The notes: a model not told the origin generated them from the sequence alone. A stretch of DNA of 64,000 nucleotides from Paenibacillus radicis (ex Gao et al. 2016) (GCF_014641555.1 NZ_BMHY01000001.1:1-64000); one strand, 5' to 3'. Counted from the first letter of the stretch, positions 51,614 through 59,570 are shown. Numbers and translations are program-made.

Positions 51614-52984
51614 ATGAGACGAAAGCTGCGGCGTGTCCGCCGTCTCAAATCCAGAGCCTCACGTTCGACGGCAAGAACGCGAAGGCCGGCTGCCAGCGGT
51701 TATCAGGCTGGAATGGAAGCGGGCTACAATCAAGGACTGCAAAGCGGATACAGCTGTTACGAATCGCTGTTTGAAGGAACAAGCATCATTATTCCCAGCT
51801 ACAATCAAGTCGGCTACTTAAAGTCTTGCTTGGAAAGCATCGCCGAAAATACGGAGCTTCCCTATGAGATTATCGTAGTAGATAATGCTTCAACCGATGA
51901 ATCGGCCGCTTATTTGAGCAGTCTTGGCGGGCAGGTGCGCTATCGCATTTTATCCGAAAATTACGGGTTTGCGGGCGCGGTCAATAGAGGGATGATGATG
52001 GCCAAAGGGACGACGATGCTCGTCTTGAATAATGATACGCTCGTGACGGAAAACTGGCTGGAAAATTTGATGGCCTGCTTGAACAGTGATCCGCATATCG
52101 GAATGGTAGGGCCGGTTACCAACTATATTAGCGGTGATCAGCAGATCAGCGTCCCCTATCACGATGTCGCCGACATGCCGGAGTTTGCTAGAATGAACAA
52201 CGTTTCCGATCCGAAGAAATGGCAGCCTATCGATCGTCTTCCAGGTTTTTGCCTGTTGTTCCGCAGAGAGCTGTGGGAGAAAGTCGGCTACTTGGACGAA
52301 GGCTTCGAGATTGGCAACTTTGAGGACGATGACTATAACGTTCGGGTCCGCATGCAAGGCTATTCATTGGTCATTGCCCGGGACTGCTTTATTCACCATT
52401 TCGGGAGTGTCAGTATGAAAGCGCTAGGCGACCAGCTGGCAGAAGTGAACAATCGCAATATGGTGTTCTATATGAATAAATGGAGCAATCCGTACGAGTG
52501 GATCCATCAATTGCGAAGCGGGACGCTGCAGGGCGGCACCCAGCATCCGGAACGGGGCGAAGCATCCTTCTACCCGGAGGGCGTTGCGGTGCAAGGGACT
52601 GGCGAGACCGTCTATTGGATCGAAAATGGCCATCGCAGACCCATTGAAGGGGAGTGGCCGGGTCCTGTTATCCGTCTGTCACAGGTTAACATGAAGCGGT
52701 GGACGATTGGCGAAACGTTGAGCGAGCAGGAAGCAAGCGCGAGATGGCTAGGCGTACAGGAGACTGCGCAAGGCCTTGATCAGCATGGGAAAGTAGCAAG
52801 TGGTCTTGATGGTTTTCTCTATTATATTGAACATGGCTCCAAAAGGCGCATCGTTACTGAAACAGCCGCTAAGGCTTGGGTGCTCCATGAGCGGCCGATA
52901 GCTGCAATTACGCGCGAGCAGCTGGCTGATATGCCGGATGGACTTCCCTTGATCTCGCCAGTGAAGCTTCGCCAGCGATTGTAA
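51614..52984 (+). CDS. Family 2 glycosyltransferase with basic N-terminus and G-Y-x-x module
   Basis: Product of 456 residues; AGGAGAG nine bases upstream. Residues 1-27 are Arg-rich (MRRKLRRVRRLKSR). Residues 29-46, GYQAGMEAGYNQGLQSGY, repeat Gly at every fourth position with aromatic residues after several. The GT2 domain follows (about 55-300): TSIIIPSYNQVGYLKSCLES, IIVVDNASTDES, VLNNDTLV and FEDDDYNVRVRMQGY. The C-terminal third contains a repeated motif of the type YWIENGHRRPIE and YYIEHGSKRRIV (IEnGxkRxI), seen in other Bacillales surface proteins. Similar modules near residues 58-86 of the protein at 54012 and 19-36 of the one at 54516 tie the three together. Confidence 0.85.
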   Translation: MRRKLRRVRRLKSRASRSTARTRRPAASGYQAGMEAGYNQGLQSGYSCYESLFEGTSIIIPSYNQVGYLKSCLESIAENTELPYEIIVVDNASTDESAAYLSSLGGQVRYRILSENYGFAGAVNRGMMMAKGTTMLVLNNDTLVTENWLENLMACLNSDPHIGMVGPVTNYISGDQQISVPYHDVADMPEFARMNNVSDPKKWQPIDRLPGFCLLFRRELWEKVGYLDEGFEIGNFEDDDYNVRVRMQGYSLVIARDCFIHHFGSVSMKALGDQLAEVNNRNMVFYMNKWSNPYEWIHQLRSGTLQGGTQHPERGEASFYPEGVAVQGTGETVYWIENGHRRPIEGEWPGPVIRLSQVNMKRWTIGETLSEQEASARWLGVQETAQGLDQHGKVASGLDGFLYYIEHGSKRRIVTETAAKAWVLHERPIAAITREQLADMPDGLPLISPVKLRQRL

Positions 52985-53054
52985 AGTGTAGTATCAGCTT
53001 TCTGAATAGCGCATATGCTGTTACGAAAGGCTCAGGCAGAACGGAGGGAAGGCC

Positions 53055-53342
53055 ATGCAGCATCTCGTAACGGAGATCATGGCACACTTATCGCATTCGC
53101 ATAGTCAGATGGCAAGAATTGTAGAGTCCAAGCGCGATGTAGCGGTCCGTATGGCTGAGGTAGTAAAAGCAATTCCCGACCAGCAGCCTAATTTTGGAGG
53201 CACGGAAGGACTGCTTTCGAATTCGCAAGCCGTACTCGGAAGCGTGGTTTCCTATTTGAATAGCATTGCTGACTTGGAAGAAACGCTGGCCTCTCAGTTG
53301 ACGTTCATGCTTCGCGAGCTGAGCGCCGAAGATGAAGAGTAA
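53055..53342 (+). CDS. Small helical protein, spore cluster, unknown function
   Basis: Product of 95 residues with GGAGGGAAGGCC upstream. It is predicted to be all helical, with His-rich start (HLSHSHSQMARIVESKRDVAVRMAEVV), the loop PDQQPNFGGTEGLLSN and an acidic end. It has no signal or membrane segment. Two more small helical proteins follow directly, and I think the three are distantly related or form a complex. I do not recognise a characterised family. Confidence 0.7.
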   Translation: MQHLVTEIMAHLSHSHSQMARIVESKRDVAVRMAEVVKAIPDQQPNFGGTEGLLSNSQAVLGSVVSYLNSIADLEETLASQLTFMLRELSAEDEE

Positions 53343-53370
53343 TTAGAAGCGGCGAAGGAGGCGGAAAGCG

Positions 53371-53691
53371 GTGGATCGTGAGCAGGCTTACATGCGCATG
53401 CTTGGCGCAACCGCCAACATGCAGTGGAACGTCGCGATTATGCTGGAAGCAAAAGCAGAGGAAGCAGAGAAAGCGCGCAACTGGATCTGCAACCATATTA
53501 CAGCAGATTCTTTTAACGGCGATCATTTGCAGCTAAAGCAGTCTATTCTGATGCATGATCAGATTATCGAAGTGCTGGATGGCGTCAACAAAATGAGCCA
53601 GGGAATTGTTTCAATACTCCGCGCCGTATTGCCTCAAGATTCCAATGATGATGATTCCATGGATTACGGCGGATACGGAGGTTCCGATTGA
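53371..53691 (+). CDS. Small helical protein with Gly/Tyr/Asp tail, unknown function
   Basis: Starts at GTG 53371 with AAGGAGG ten bases upstream; 106 residues. Helical segments (YMRMLGATANMQWNVAIMLEAKAEEAEKARNW and LKQSILMHDQIIEVLDGVNKMSQGIVSIL) are followed by an acidic, glycine-tyrosine tail (NDDDSMDYGGYGGSD). The stop overlaps the TTG of the next gene (TTGA at 53688-53691). Probably co-translated with its neighbours; function unknown. Confidence 0.7.
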   Translation: MDREQAYMRMLGATANMQWNVAIMLEAKAEEAEKARNWICNHITADSFNGDHLQLKQSILMHDQIIEVLDGVNKMSQGIVSILRAVLPQDSNDDDSMDYGGYGGSD

Positions 53692-53981
53692 GCCGCCTTG
53701 ACATCGCAGAGCGAGAGGTAAAGCTGGAGCTAATCGCTTCAATCGCGAAGAGCCAGCATGCTTTATCCCGTATTCTCAGTACAGTTGCAGATTTTACCGA
53801 CTGGTCGCCTGAGGCGGCAAAGCATATCGGGGAAAACGTGAGGCTGCTGACCCAATTGCAGGAGTCGATGGCGGGAGCAGTTACCGGGTGGCCGCTGCGG
53901 CGAAGTACAAGAAAAACCGGTGAACCGGCTCCCCCTTGGCTGAACACGCAATTGCATTCGGATGACAAGACACGTCAATGA
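53688..53981 (+). CDS. Small helical protein, third of three, unknown function
   Basis: TTG start at 53688 overlapping the previous stop, with GGAGGT six bases upstream. The product has 97 residues: a helical part (EREVKLELIASIAKSQHALSRILSTVADF and AAKHIGENVRLLTQLQESMAGAV) and a polar tail. The SQHALSRIL stretch recalls the HSHSQMARI stretch of the first protein in the row, hinting at common descent. No function is known. Confidence 0.65.
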   Translation: MSRLDIAEREVKLELIASIAKSQHALSRILSTVADFTDWSPEAAKHIGENVRLLTQLQESMAGAVTGWPLRRSTRKTGEPAPPWLNTQLHSDDKTRQ

Positions 53982-54011
53982 AAAAGCCATCATCGACGGG
54001 AGGCGAACAAG

Positions 54012-54293
54012 ATGAAGAAGAAGCGGGGCTCCGTCATCCGCAAACGCCGGACGAAACGCAAGATACGCACCCGTAAAGGAGTGCGCTCGCCGCTAAGAAA
54101 ACGCGTATCCGGCAGGAAGAGTGGCAAGAGCAGCTTATCCAGACGAAAAGCGTCCAGCCGGAGGAGAATTGCGGCACCGCCGTCCGGGACGTATTTGGAG
54201 GGCTTTAATCAGACGTACAATGACGGCTATCACGCCGGATTTGCAAAGGGGTTTGAGGATGGCCACCAGTTGGCCTATGAACAAGCTCCATAA
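54012..54293 (+). CDS. Very basic small protein with G-(Y/F)-x-x repeat
   Basis: Product of 93 residues, GGGAGGCGAACAAG upstream. Residues 1-55 are more than 40 percent Lys and Arg (KKKRGSVIRKRRTKRKIRTR). Residues 58-86 then repeat a four-residue unit beginning with Gly or Thr and an aromatic residue (GFNQ-TYND-GYHA-GFAK-GFED). This is the same module as in the glycosyltransferase at 51614 and the CgeB-like protein at 54516. It may be a stand-alone form of the module, acting as scaffold or anchor. A terminator follows. Confidence 0.75.
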   Translation: MKKKRGSVIRKRRTKRKIRTRKGVRSPLRKRVSGRKSGKSSLSRRKASSRRRIAAPPSGTYLEGFNQTYNDGYHAGFAKGFEDGHQLAYEQAP

Positions 54294-54301
54294 GAAAAGA
54301 A

Positions 54302-54365
54302 GAAGAGTCCAGTTTCTAATCCCGGTTCGATGAACACGCGGATAGGGAACTGGACTCTTTTTTTA
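54302..54365 (+). terminator. Rho-independent terminator within the spore cluster
   Basis: AAGAGTCCAGTT (54303-54314) pairs with AACTGGACTCTT (54348-54359), followed by TTTTTT. The CgeB-like gene downstream therefore has its own promoter or depends on read-through. Confidence 0.85.
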
Positions 54366-54515
54366 CAATTCCATTAGCTCAGAAAGGGCCAACGCCAATT
54401 TTTATCGACCGTGATAGGTGACGATGTGCGACTGACAGGCCAGGCATATACTGATAGGAATGAAGAGCATCTGAACAAGCGGCAAATGGCCGGGATAACG
54501 AAGGAGCTGTCGATT

Positions 54516-55652
54516 GTGGCTAAAAAATCGCCTTCGCGAAGAAGGCTTACGGAAAATTCATTGGAAGTCGGGCAGGCGGACGGTTTCCGAACCGGCTATG
54601 ACCACGGCTACTGGTATGGACAATGTGATGCGGTACGCAACAGTATTCAGAAGATTTCGGCCGTATGGCCACAGCACGTTATGTTTGTCGAGACGGGGAA
54701 AGGCTTCCCTTACTCTCCCCTTGATGAGGCTGTAGGTTCTACGCTATCCCAAATGGTCGCCAAGCTAACCATCGTCAATGCTGAGCAGCCGGTTGCCGAA
54801 ATCGCATTGCAAGTAAGACCGGATATCGTCATCGTTCTGGACGGCTTGCAGTTTGATATCAAGCAAGTGATTGCGATGAAGGAAGCGGGCATCCGGACGG
54901 CGATTTGGATGACAGATGATCCTTATTACACCGATATGAGCGTCACGCTTGTGCCTCATTATGATGTCGTTTTTACGCTGGAGCGGAACTGCGTCGAACT
55001 GTACCGGCAAATCGGCTGTCCATCGGTTCATTATTTGCCATTCTGCGCTTCACCTGAGCAATACCATCCGATAAATCCCGAAATGTCCAGCCGGAAGGAG
55101 ATTAGCTTTATCGGCTCGGCCTATATGAACCGGGTTCGCTTCTTCAACGGCGCGGCGCAATATCTGGCTACTCGTAACACGCTCATCTCCGGCATATGGT
55201 GGGACCGGCTGGATAAATTCGATTTGCTGCGCGATAAAATCAAGCTCGGCAACTGGATGGACCCGAATGGCACTTCCCTCGCTTATAACGCCTCAAAGAT
55301 CGTAATCAATATGCATCGTGCGCATGATGACCCGGATTTCAACCGGAACAAGCTGGCGATTACGGCGGCTTCACCAAATCCACGTACCTTCGAGATCGCC
55401 GCTTGCGCTGTCTTGCAACTATGTGATGTCAGGGATGACCTTGCTTCCTTCTATACGCCTGGCTCTGAAATCGTCACGTATACGTCGCCACAGGATCTTA
55501 TTGAGAAACTGGATTATTATTTGCATCATGAGCAGGAGCGGCGAGAGATCGCTATCCGGGGCATGTGGCGCACGCTGCGGGAGCATACGTATGCGAACCG
55601 GATTCACACCATGCTGTCCGTATTGTTTCCTCATTCGATTCCCGTTAATTAA
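54516..55652 (+). CDS. CgeB-like spore protein (putative glycosyltransferase) with G-Y-x-x module
   Basis: I chose the GTG at 54516, nine bases after AAGGAG, over a GTG at 54411 without ribosome binding site. The product has 378 residues and starts MAKKSPSRRR, followed by the module GQADGFRTGYDHGYWYG (19-35). The rest fits the CgeB/DUF3880 glycosyltransferase-like family: RPDIVIVLDGLQFD, GIRTAIWMTDDPYYTD, YDVVFTLERNCVELYRQIG, YLPFCASPEQYHP, EISFIGSAYMNRVRF and the C-terminal RTFEIAACAVLQLCDVRDDLASFY. In B. subtilis, cgeB is a GerE-controlled gene affecting spore surface glycosylation. The same role is inferred; gerE lies 3 kb downstream. Confidence 0.85.
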   Translation: MAKKSPSRRRLTENSLEVGQADGFRTGYDHGYWYGQCDAVRNSIQKISAVWPQHVMFVETGKGFPYSPLDEAVGSTLSQMVAKLTIVNAEQPVAEIALQVRPDIVIVLDGLQFDIKQVIAMKEAGIRTAIWMTDDPYYTDMSVTLVPHYDVVFTLERNCVELYRQIGCPSVHYLPFCASPEQYHPINPEMSSRKEISFIGSAYMNRVRFFNGAAQYLATRNTLISGIWWDRLDKFDLLRDKIKLGNWMDPNGTSLAYNASKIVINMHRAHDDPDFNRNKLAITAASPNPRTFEIAACAVLQLCDVRDDLASFYTPGSEIVTYTSPQDLIEKLDYYLHHEQERREIAIRGMWRTLREHTYANRIHTMLSVLFPHSIPVN

Positions 55653-55654
55653 AA

Positions 55655-56677
55655 TTACAGCGACCAGCGGAGTATGACGCCTACCTGTGTTAACCCGCCG
55701 CCAAAACCGTACAGAAGCATGGTGTCGCCCGTTTGGATTTTATTTTCACTTACGGCATCATCAATAGCAAGCGGTATCGACGCAGCCGATGTATTGCCGT
55801 ATTTGGCGATGCTGCTAAGCGCTTTGTCGGGAGAGATGCCGGTTTTGTCGCACAGTGCGTCAATAATACGCTGGTTGGCGTTGTGAGGCACGAACCAGTC
55901 GATTTGAGCGGCCGAGAGGCCGCTTTTGTCGATAAGATCATGGACTCCGGCAGCTACCTGGCTGATCGCCCAACGATAAACTTCCCGGCCGTTCTGCACC
56001 AGATTGCTCGTTGCGATAATTTCCTGGCTATTGATGGTGGGGGACAAGCTGCTGCGATAAAGCAGATGGCCGCCCGATCCTTCCGTGCTTGAGCTTGCGG
56101 CAATCAGACTGCCGCCTGTGTTCGTCGTATCAGCAACGGCTTCCATCAAGAAAGCGCCAGCACCGTCACCGAACAAGATACATGTAGTGCGATCAGTGTA
56201 GTCCGTTACTTTAGACAAGGTTTCTGCGCCTAAAACAATGATTTTACGGTATACGCCTGACAGCAGCAGGCCGTTGGCGAGCTGGATAGCAGCAGTAAAG
56301 CCTGCGCAGGCTGCTTGAATATCGACAGTGCCGCAATTTTCGATGCCGAAGGCATCCTGTATGCGCGATGCAACACTTGGCACGAATGAATCAGGAGTAG
56401 AGGTGGCGACGATAATATAATCGACGCTGGATAGATCGACAGCATAACGGCTTGCCATGTCACGAACCGCTTCAATGCATAAATCGCTTGTAAATTGCAG
56501 CTCGGCTGAAATCCGGCGCTCGCGGATGCCGGTGCGCTGAACGATCCATTCATCAGAGGTCTCCACCATTTTTTCTAAATCAGCATTGCTAAGTATACGA
56601 TCGGGAATATAGGATCCAATTGCAGTAATGGCAGCATTCGAACGAAGCGTTTGCGTTTGGTTGAGGACTTGTGTCAT
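55655..56677 (-). CDS. fabH: Beta-ketoacyl-ACP synthase III (FabH)
   Basis: Product of 340 residues from the ATG at 56675-56677, which has AAGGGAG eight bases upstream. The catalytic triad is Cys124 (IQAACAGF), His265 (VPHNANQRI) and Asn295 (YGNTSAAS). TGIRERRI, LFGDGAGAFLME and YGFGGGLTQVGVILRW complete the family pattern. It starts fatty-acid synthesis by condensing acyl-CoA with malonyl-ACP; Bacillus paralogues FabHA/FabHB prefer branched primers. It is not next to other fab genes, but its promoter carries a FapR operator. It converges on the CgeB-like gene with two bases between the stop codons. Confidence 0.92.
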   Translation of the reverse strand: MTQVLNQTQTLRSNAAITAIGSYIPDRILSNADLEKMVETSDEWIVQRTGIRERRISAELQFTSDLCIEAVRDMASRYAVDLSSVDYIIVATSTPDSFVPSVASRIQDAFGIENCGTVDIQAACAGFTAAIQLANGLLLSGVYRKIIVLGAETLSKVTDYTDRTTCILFGDGAGAFLMEAVADTTNTGGSLIAASSSTEGSGGHLLYRSSLSPTINSQEIIATSNLVQNGREVYRWAISQVAAGVHDLIDKSGLSAAQIDWFVPHNANQRIIDALCDKTGISPDKALSSIAKYGNTSAASIPLAIDDAVSENKIQTGDTMLLYGFGGGLTQVGVILRWSL

Positions 56678-56712
56678 CGGTAACACTCCCTTAATTTCAA
56701 ATTTGAAATATT

Positions 56713-56730
56713 ATTAGTACCTGATACTAA
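56713..56730. promoter_or_regulatory. FapR operator upstream of fabH
   Basis: ATTAGTACCTGATACTAA matches the known FapR palindrome (TTAGTACCWGATACTAA) in full. It lies just downstream of the -10 element, where a repressor would block RNA polymerase. FapR is the malonyl-CoA-responsive repressor of fatty acid and phospholipid genes in Bacillales. Confidence 0.9.
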
Positions 56731-56741
56731 GACTTGATAAT

Positions 56742-56770
56742 AAAATACTCCTCTTCATATAAGTTGTCAA
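56742..56770 (-). promoter_or_regulatory. Sigma-A promoter of fabH
   Basis: On the minus strand TTGACA (56765-56770) and TATTTT (56742-56747) are 17 bases apart. The FapR operator covers the expected transcription start. Confidence 0.75.
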
Positions 56771-56867
56771 GGCTCTTTCGAATAGCTGAACCCTCATCCG
56801 TGAAGGCTATAAGAGGGTGCAAAGAGCCTAGGCTGACCAAATTTGAATGCGGAGGAATGCGAAAATT

Positions 56868-57671
56868 ATGCGTAAACCCTTTATTTTATTGTCGGCGGCA
56901 AGTATTGCAGTAACGGCGATGTTAGCCGGCTGTGCAACGAACCAAGGTGATTTGGGCAACCGCAATATTCGGCCAAACAGCGTTCGTTATGATGCGAATG
57001 GAAACATTATTTCGAATACCGGAATGAACGGCAATTATACGGCAAAACGATTCGCCAACGATCAAATGAATGAAATGAACCGCATCGATGGACGCCGGCT
57101 TAACAGCAATAACATCGTAGGCAGTCATAAAAATTATAAAATGGAAATGAGTCAGGAAATCGCGGACCGCATTACCAAATTAGGCACTGTGAAATCGTCT
57201 CACGTTTTATTGACGGATGACAATGCTTATGTAGCGGTATCGTTTGAGGATCATTTCAACAAGACGAGCCCAAAAGCTTTAAGCCGTACCCATATGGGCT
57301 ATACGTCAAACAATCCGGTGGCTGAGACCCATAAGAAATATAGTGCAATGTCGACGGGCGAAACCGCTCTGACAGCCAAATTGAAGCAAGACGTTGCCGA
57401 TGAAGTGAAAAAATTGCACCCGAACGTTAAAAACGTCTACGTATCCGCTAATCCGGATTTCGTAACCCGTATGAACAGCTACGCAAACGATGTGAAACTA
57501 GGTCATCCGATCCAAGGCTTTGTAGCGGAGTTCAACGCCATGGCGGAACGGTTATTCCCGGCAAACGCAGCTCGGATCAACACAAACAATCAGTACCGGA
57601 ACAATGCGTATAAAGGCATGCAAAGCAAGACCTACAAAAACGATAATCTGATTTATGACGATAATCGTTAA
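56868..57671 (+). CDS. YhcN/YlaJ-family sporulation lipoprotein
   Basis: Product of 267 residues from the ATG at 56868 (GGAGG 12 bases upstream). Signal peptide with lipobox LAGC (Cys22). After an Asn-rich linker, residues about 90-225 show the YhcN/YlaJ domain: ADRITKLGTVKSSHVLLTDDNAYVAV and LKQDVADEVKKLHPNVKNVYVSANPDFVTRM. Such lipoproteins are made in the forespore or mother cell and located in the inner spore membrane or cortex region; YhcN affects spore outgrowth. An Asn/Lys/Tyr-rich tail ends the protein. A nested inverted repeat (56771-56828) lies in its leader. Confidence 0.85.
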   Translation: MRKPFILLSAASIAVTAMLAGCATNQGDLGNRNIRPNSVRYDANGNIISNTGMNGNYTAKRFANDQMNEMNRIDGRRLNSNNIVGSHKNYKMEMSQEIADRITKLGTVKSSHVLLTDDNAYVAVSFEDHFNKTSPKALSRTHMGYTSNNPVAETHKKYSAMSTGETALTAKLKQDVADEVKKLHPNVKNVYVSANPDFVTRMNSYANDVKLGHPIQGFVAEFNAMAERLFPANAARINTNNQYRNNAYKGMQSKTYKNDNLIYDDNR

Positions 57672-57685
57672 TCTAATCGCTTTTT

Positions 57686-57720
57686 CCGGCTGCATCATAG
57701 ATGCAGCCGGTTTTTATTTT
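57686..57720 (+). terminator. Rho-independent terminator after the YhcN/YlaJ gene
   Basis: CCGGCTGCATC (57686-57696) pairs with GATGCAGCCGG (57700-57710), followed by TTTTTATTTTATTT. Confidence 0.95.
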
Positions 57721-57815
57721 ATTTGTGTAGTATTTTCCAGTTCATTATTGACCGGTCATGACGATTCCATTAAAGTGTTATATGACGGATTGTTATGGAA
57801 GGCGGGTCTTATTAC

Positions 57816-58463
57816 ATGCGAAAATTATCCTATTTTTTAATTATAGTTGGCATATTGGTTTTAGCTTACCCCAAAGGAAGCGAGTGGTATGCGAATTGGC
57901 AGCAGGACAAGCTAATGGAGCAATGGGAGCAGCAAAGCTTGGATGAAACAGCGGAAAATAACGTCATTGACCGCTATGCGCAGCTTAACGATTTGTTCGA
58001 TCAAGCGAACACAGATACAAACACAGAGCCGATGGCAAGCGAAGCGCCAAAGAAAGAAGAGCCTGAACTGGAGACAATCGGAACGATCTCTATTCCGTCC
58101 ATTAAAGTTAAACTTCCGATACTGGAAGGGGCTACACAGCATAACATGAAGTATGGTGCCGCTCATCTTAAGGAGACGGCAGCCATCGGAGAGATCGGTA
58201 ATGCAGCCATTGCGGCGCACCGGGCCAAAACGAAGGGCAGATTGTTTAATCGGCTGAACGAGGTCAAAGTCGGAGATAAAATAACGATCACACAGCAAAA
58301 CAAGACATTTACATATAAGGTATATCAGACCACTGTCGTGAATCCGACCGACGTATCCGTTCTAAATTATAACAAGAAGGATAAGCTGCTGACGCTCATT
58401 ACATGCACGCCGCTTGGCAAATCGACGCATCGGCTCATTATTCATGCGAAGCTTCAGGAATAA
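57816..58463 (+). CDS. Class D sortase
   Basis: Product of 215 residues from the ATG at 57816 (AAGGCGG upstream). One N-terminal membrane segment (about 4-18) is followed by a Gln/Glu-rich stalk and the sortase beta barrel (85-215). The catalytic residues are His135 (IAAHRAKTKGRLFNRL), Cys197 (TLITCTPLG) and Arg206 (KSTHRLIIH). The size and the LITCTP motif fit class D sortases such as B. subtilis YhcS. It joins surface proteins to peptidoglycan; no gene for an LPxTG-type substrate is recognised nearby. In Bacillus anthracis, a class D enzyme acts during sporulation. Confidence 0.9.
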   Translation: MRKLSYFLIIVGILVLAYPKGSEWYANWQQDKLMEQWEQQSLDETAENNVIDRYAQLNDLFDQANTDTNTEPMASEAPKKEEPELETIGTISIPSIKVKLPILEGATQHNMKYGAAHLKETAAIGEIGNAAIAAHRAKTKGRLFNRLNEVKVGDKITITQQNKTFTYKVYQTTVVNPTDVSVLNYNKKDKLLTLITCTPLGKSTHRLIIHAKLQE

Positions 58464-58839
58464 AAAAATGGACGGTCTGCAGGCCGGTGGCGACCTGACA
58501 GACTGTCCATTGACCCGCATGGCTGCGGGTCTGTCCTAGAATGGTATCAACTGTGGGGTTGATATCTTTATTTTAATCAGCAAACCTTAATTCAATATTA
58601 AATGTATTTGTCGAATGCTTGTCAAAACCATGACTAAACCGTGAAGACAACAATCCCCTCATTCGCTACCGGAAACGCTTCCTTGTCAAATTATCGGAAA
58701 CGAACCTCACAACAGCCTCGTTCAGCGCCCATTTTCCCCGCATACAGCACCATTGCAACAGCCCCTTCATACTATAAGTTGACTGTATCCCTTAACCTTG
58801 TTAAACCATAAAAACCCGAGCAAGGAGGGGTGACAAACT
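58464..58839 (+). promoter_or_regulatory. Intergenic region before gerE
   Basis: The first 50 bases hold an imperfect inverted repeat (AATGGACGGTCTG at 58468-58480 with CAGACTGTCCATT at 58499-58511). Its A tract is upstream, so a T tract forms only on the minus strand. The rest is AT-rich and gene-free up to the sigma-K-like promoter at 58749-58776. Confidence 0.55.
58749..58776 (+). promoter_or_regulatory. Sigma-K promoter of gerE
   Basis: AC (58749-58750), 17 bases, then CATACTATA (58768-58776) fit the sigma-K pattern AC-N16/17-CATANNNTA. In B. subtilis gerE is transcribed by sigma-K, so the position agrees with the known biology. Confidence 0.75.
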
Positions 58840-59064
58840 TTGAAGGGTAGCGACCATAAGAGCAAGTTTTTATTGACTCATCGTGAACGCGAGGTATTCG
58901 AGCTGCTGGTGCAGGACAAAACAACGAGAGACATTGCACAGCAATTGTTCATCAGCGAGAAAACCGTTCGCAACCATATTTCGAATGTCATGCAGAAATT
59001 GAACGTAAAAGGTCGTTCGCAAGCGGTTGTCGAGCTGATCAAGCTTGGGGAGTTACAAATCTAA
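58840..59064 (+). CDS. gerE: Spore coat regulator GerE
   Basis: Product of 74 residues, exactly the length of B. subtilis GerE, starting at a TTG with AAGGAGGGGTGA upstream. The LuxR-type helix-turn-helix domain spans nearly all of it: LLTHREREVFELLVQDKTTRDIA and FISEKTVRNHISNVMQKL, then VKGRSQAVVELIKLGEL. The match with GerE is close enough to be confident of orthology. GerE is the last mother-cell transcription factor of sporulation; it activates or represses sigma-K-dependent coat genes including cotB, cotG and cge genes in B. subtilis. Confidence 0.95.
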   Translation: MKGSDHKSKFLLTHREREVFELLVQDKTTRDIAQQLFISEKTVRNHISNVMQKLNVKGRSQAVVELIKLGELQI

Positions 59065-59119
59065 CATATATAAATCCTCTCCATCCTTGTTGTTTAACCA
59101 TTTCAAAGCACCTAACTAT

Positions 59120-59172
59120 AACGCGAAAGAGACAGCATAGTCGTCCATGCTGCCTCTTTCGCGTTTTTGTTT
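59120..59172 (+). terminator. Rho-independent terminator after gerE
   Basis: AACGCGAAAGAG (59120-59131) pairs with CTCTTTCGCGTT (59154-59165), with an inner CAGCAT/ATGCTG pairing, followed by TTTGTTTTTG. Confidence 0.9.
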
Positions 59173-59190
59173 TTGTTTGGGAAGGATTAA

Positions 59191-59439
59191 TCAGAAATCT
59201 GTATCCTGCAGCTGTTGCTCACCGTTTATTATTCTTGTTTGCTCTGATTTTGAATAGCCTAGGCGGTATGTCTTTTGGCTGCACCACCAGCAGGAACAAT
59301 GGATTTTTCCTTTGGCTAAGCTGCCAGTATGTTTGACAACCCAACCAAGCTGTAAGGTGAGCAGCTTTTTGCGTTGAATGATTCGCCTTCTGTGATGGCG
59401 AATATAGGCTTGCTTTCGATTTGTTCGATAAGGTTTCAT
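59191..59439 (-). CDS. Small basic protein with a Cys-Ser-Cys-x-x-Cys motif
   Basis: I chose the ATG at 59437-59439, ten bases after AAGGGAG; other in-frame starts lie within three codons. Product of 82 residues: a basic N-terminal half (RHHRRRIIQRKKLL), then GSLAKGKIHCSCWWCSQKTYRLGY with three cysteines spaced C-S-C-x-x-C, as in small metal-binding or redox motifs. Comparable short basic proteins with KxHCSCxxC motifs exist in Bacillales, function unknown to me. It is single and convergent with gerE. Confidence 0.65.
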   Translation of the reverse strand: MKPYRTNRKQAYIRHHRRRIIQRKKLLTLQLGWVVKHTGSLAKGKIHCSCWWCSQKTYRLGYSKSEQTRIINGEQQLQDTDF

Positions 59440-59570
59440 AATCATCACGCTCCCTTGGAAAAAGGCTCAGCCCGCAGCAGCATCAAGGGATGAAACTTCT
59501 ACGGGCAGAGCGTGATGTTTCGTTCATGAAATAAGGGCAGGTATATCACCTCATATAGTAAAAATAATGG

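Noticed and set aside
58468-58511. Inverted repeat after the sortase gene as terminator for the sortase
   Set aside because: On the plus strand no T tract follows the stem; the A tract precedes it, so a terminator would only work on the minus strand, where no gene ends.
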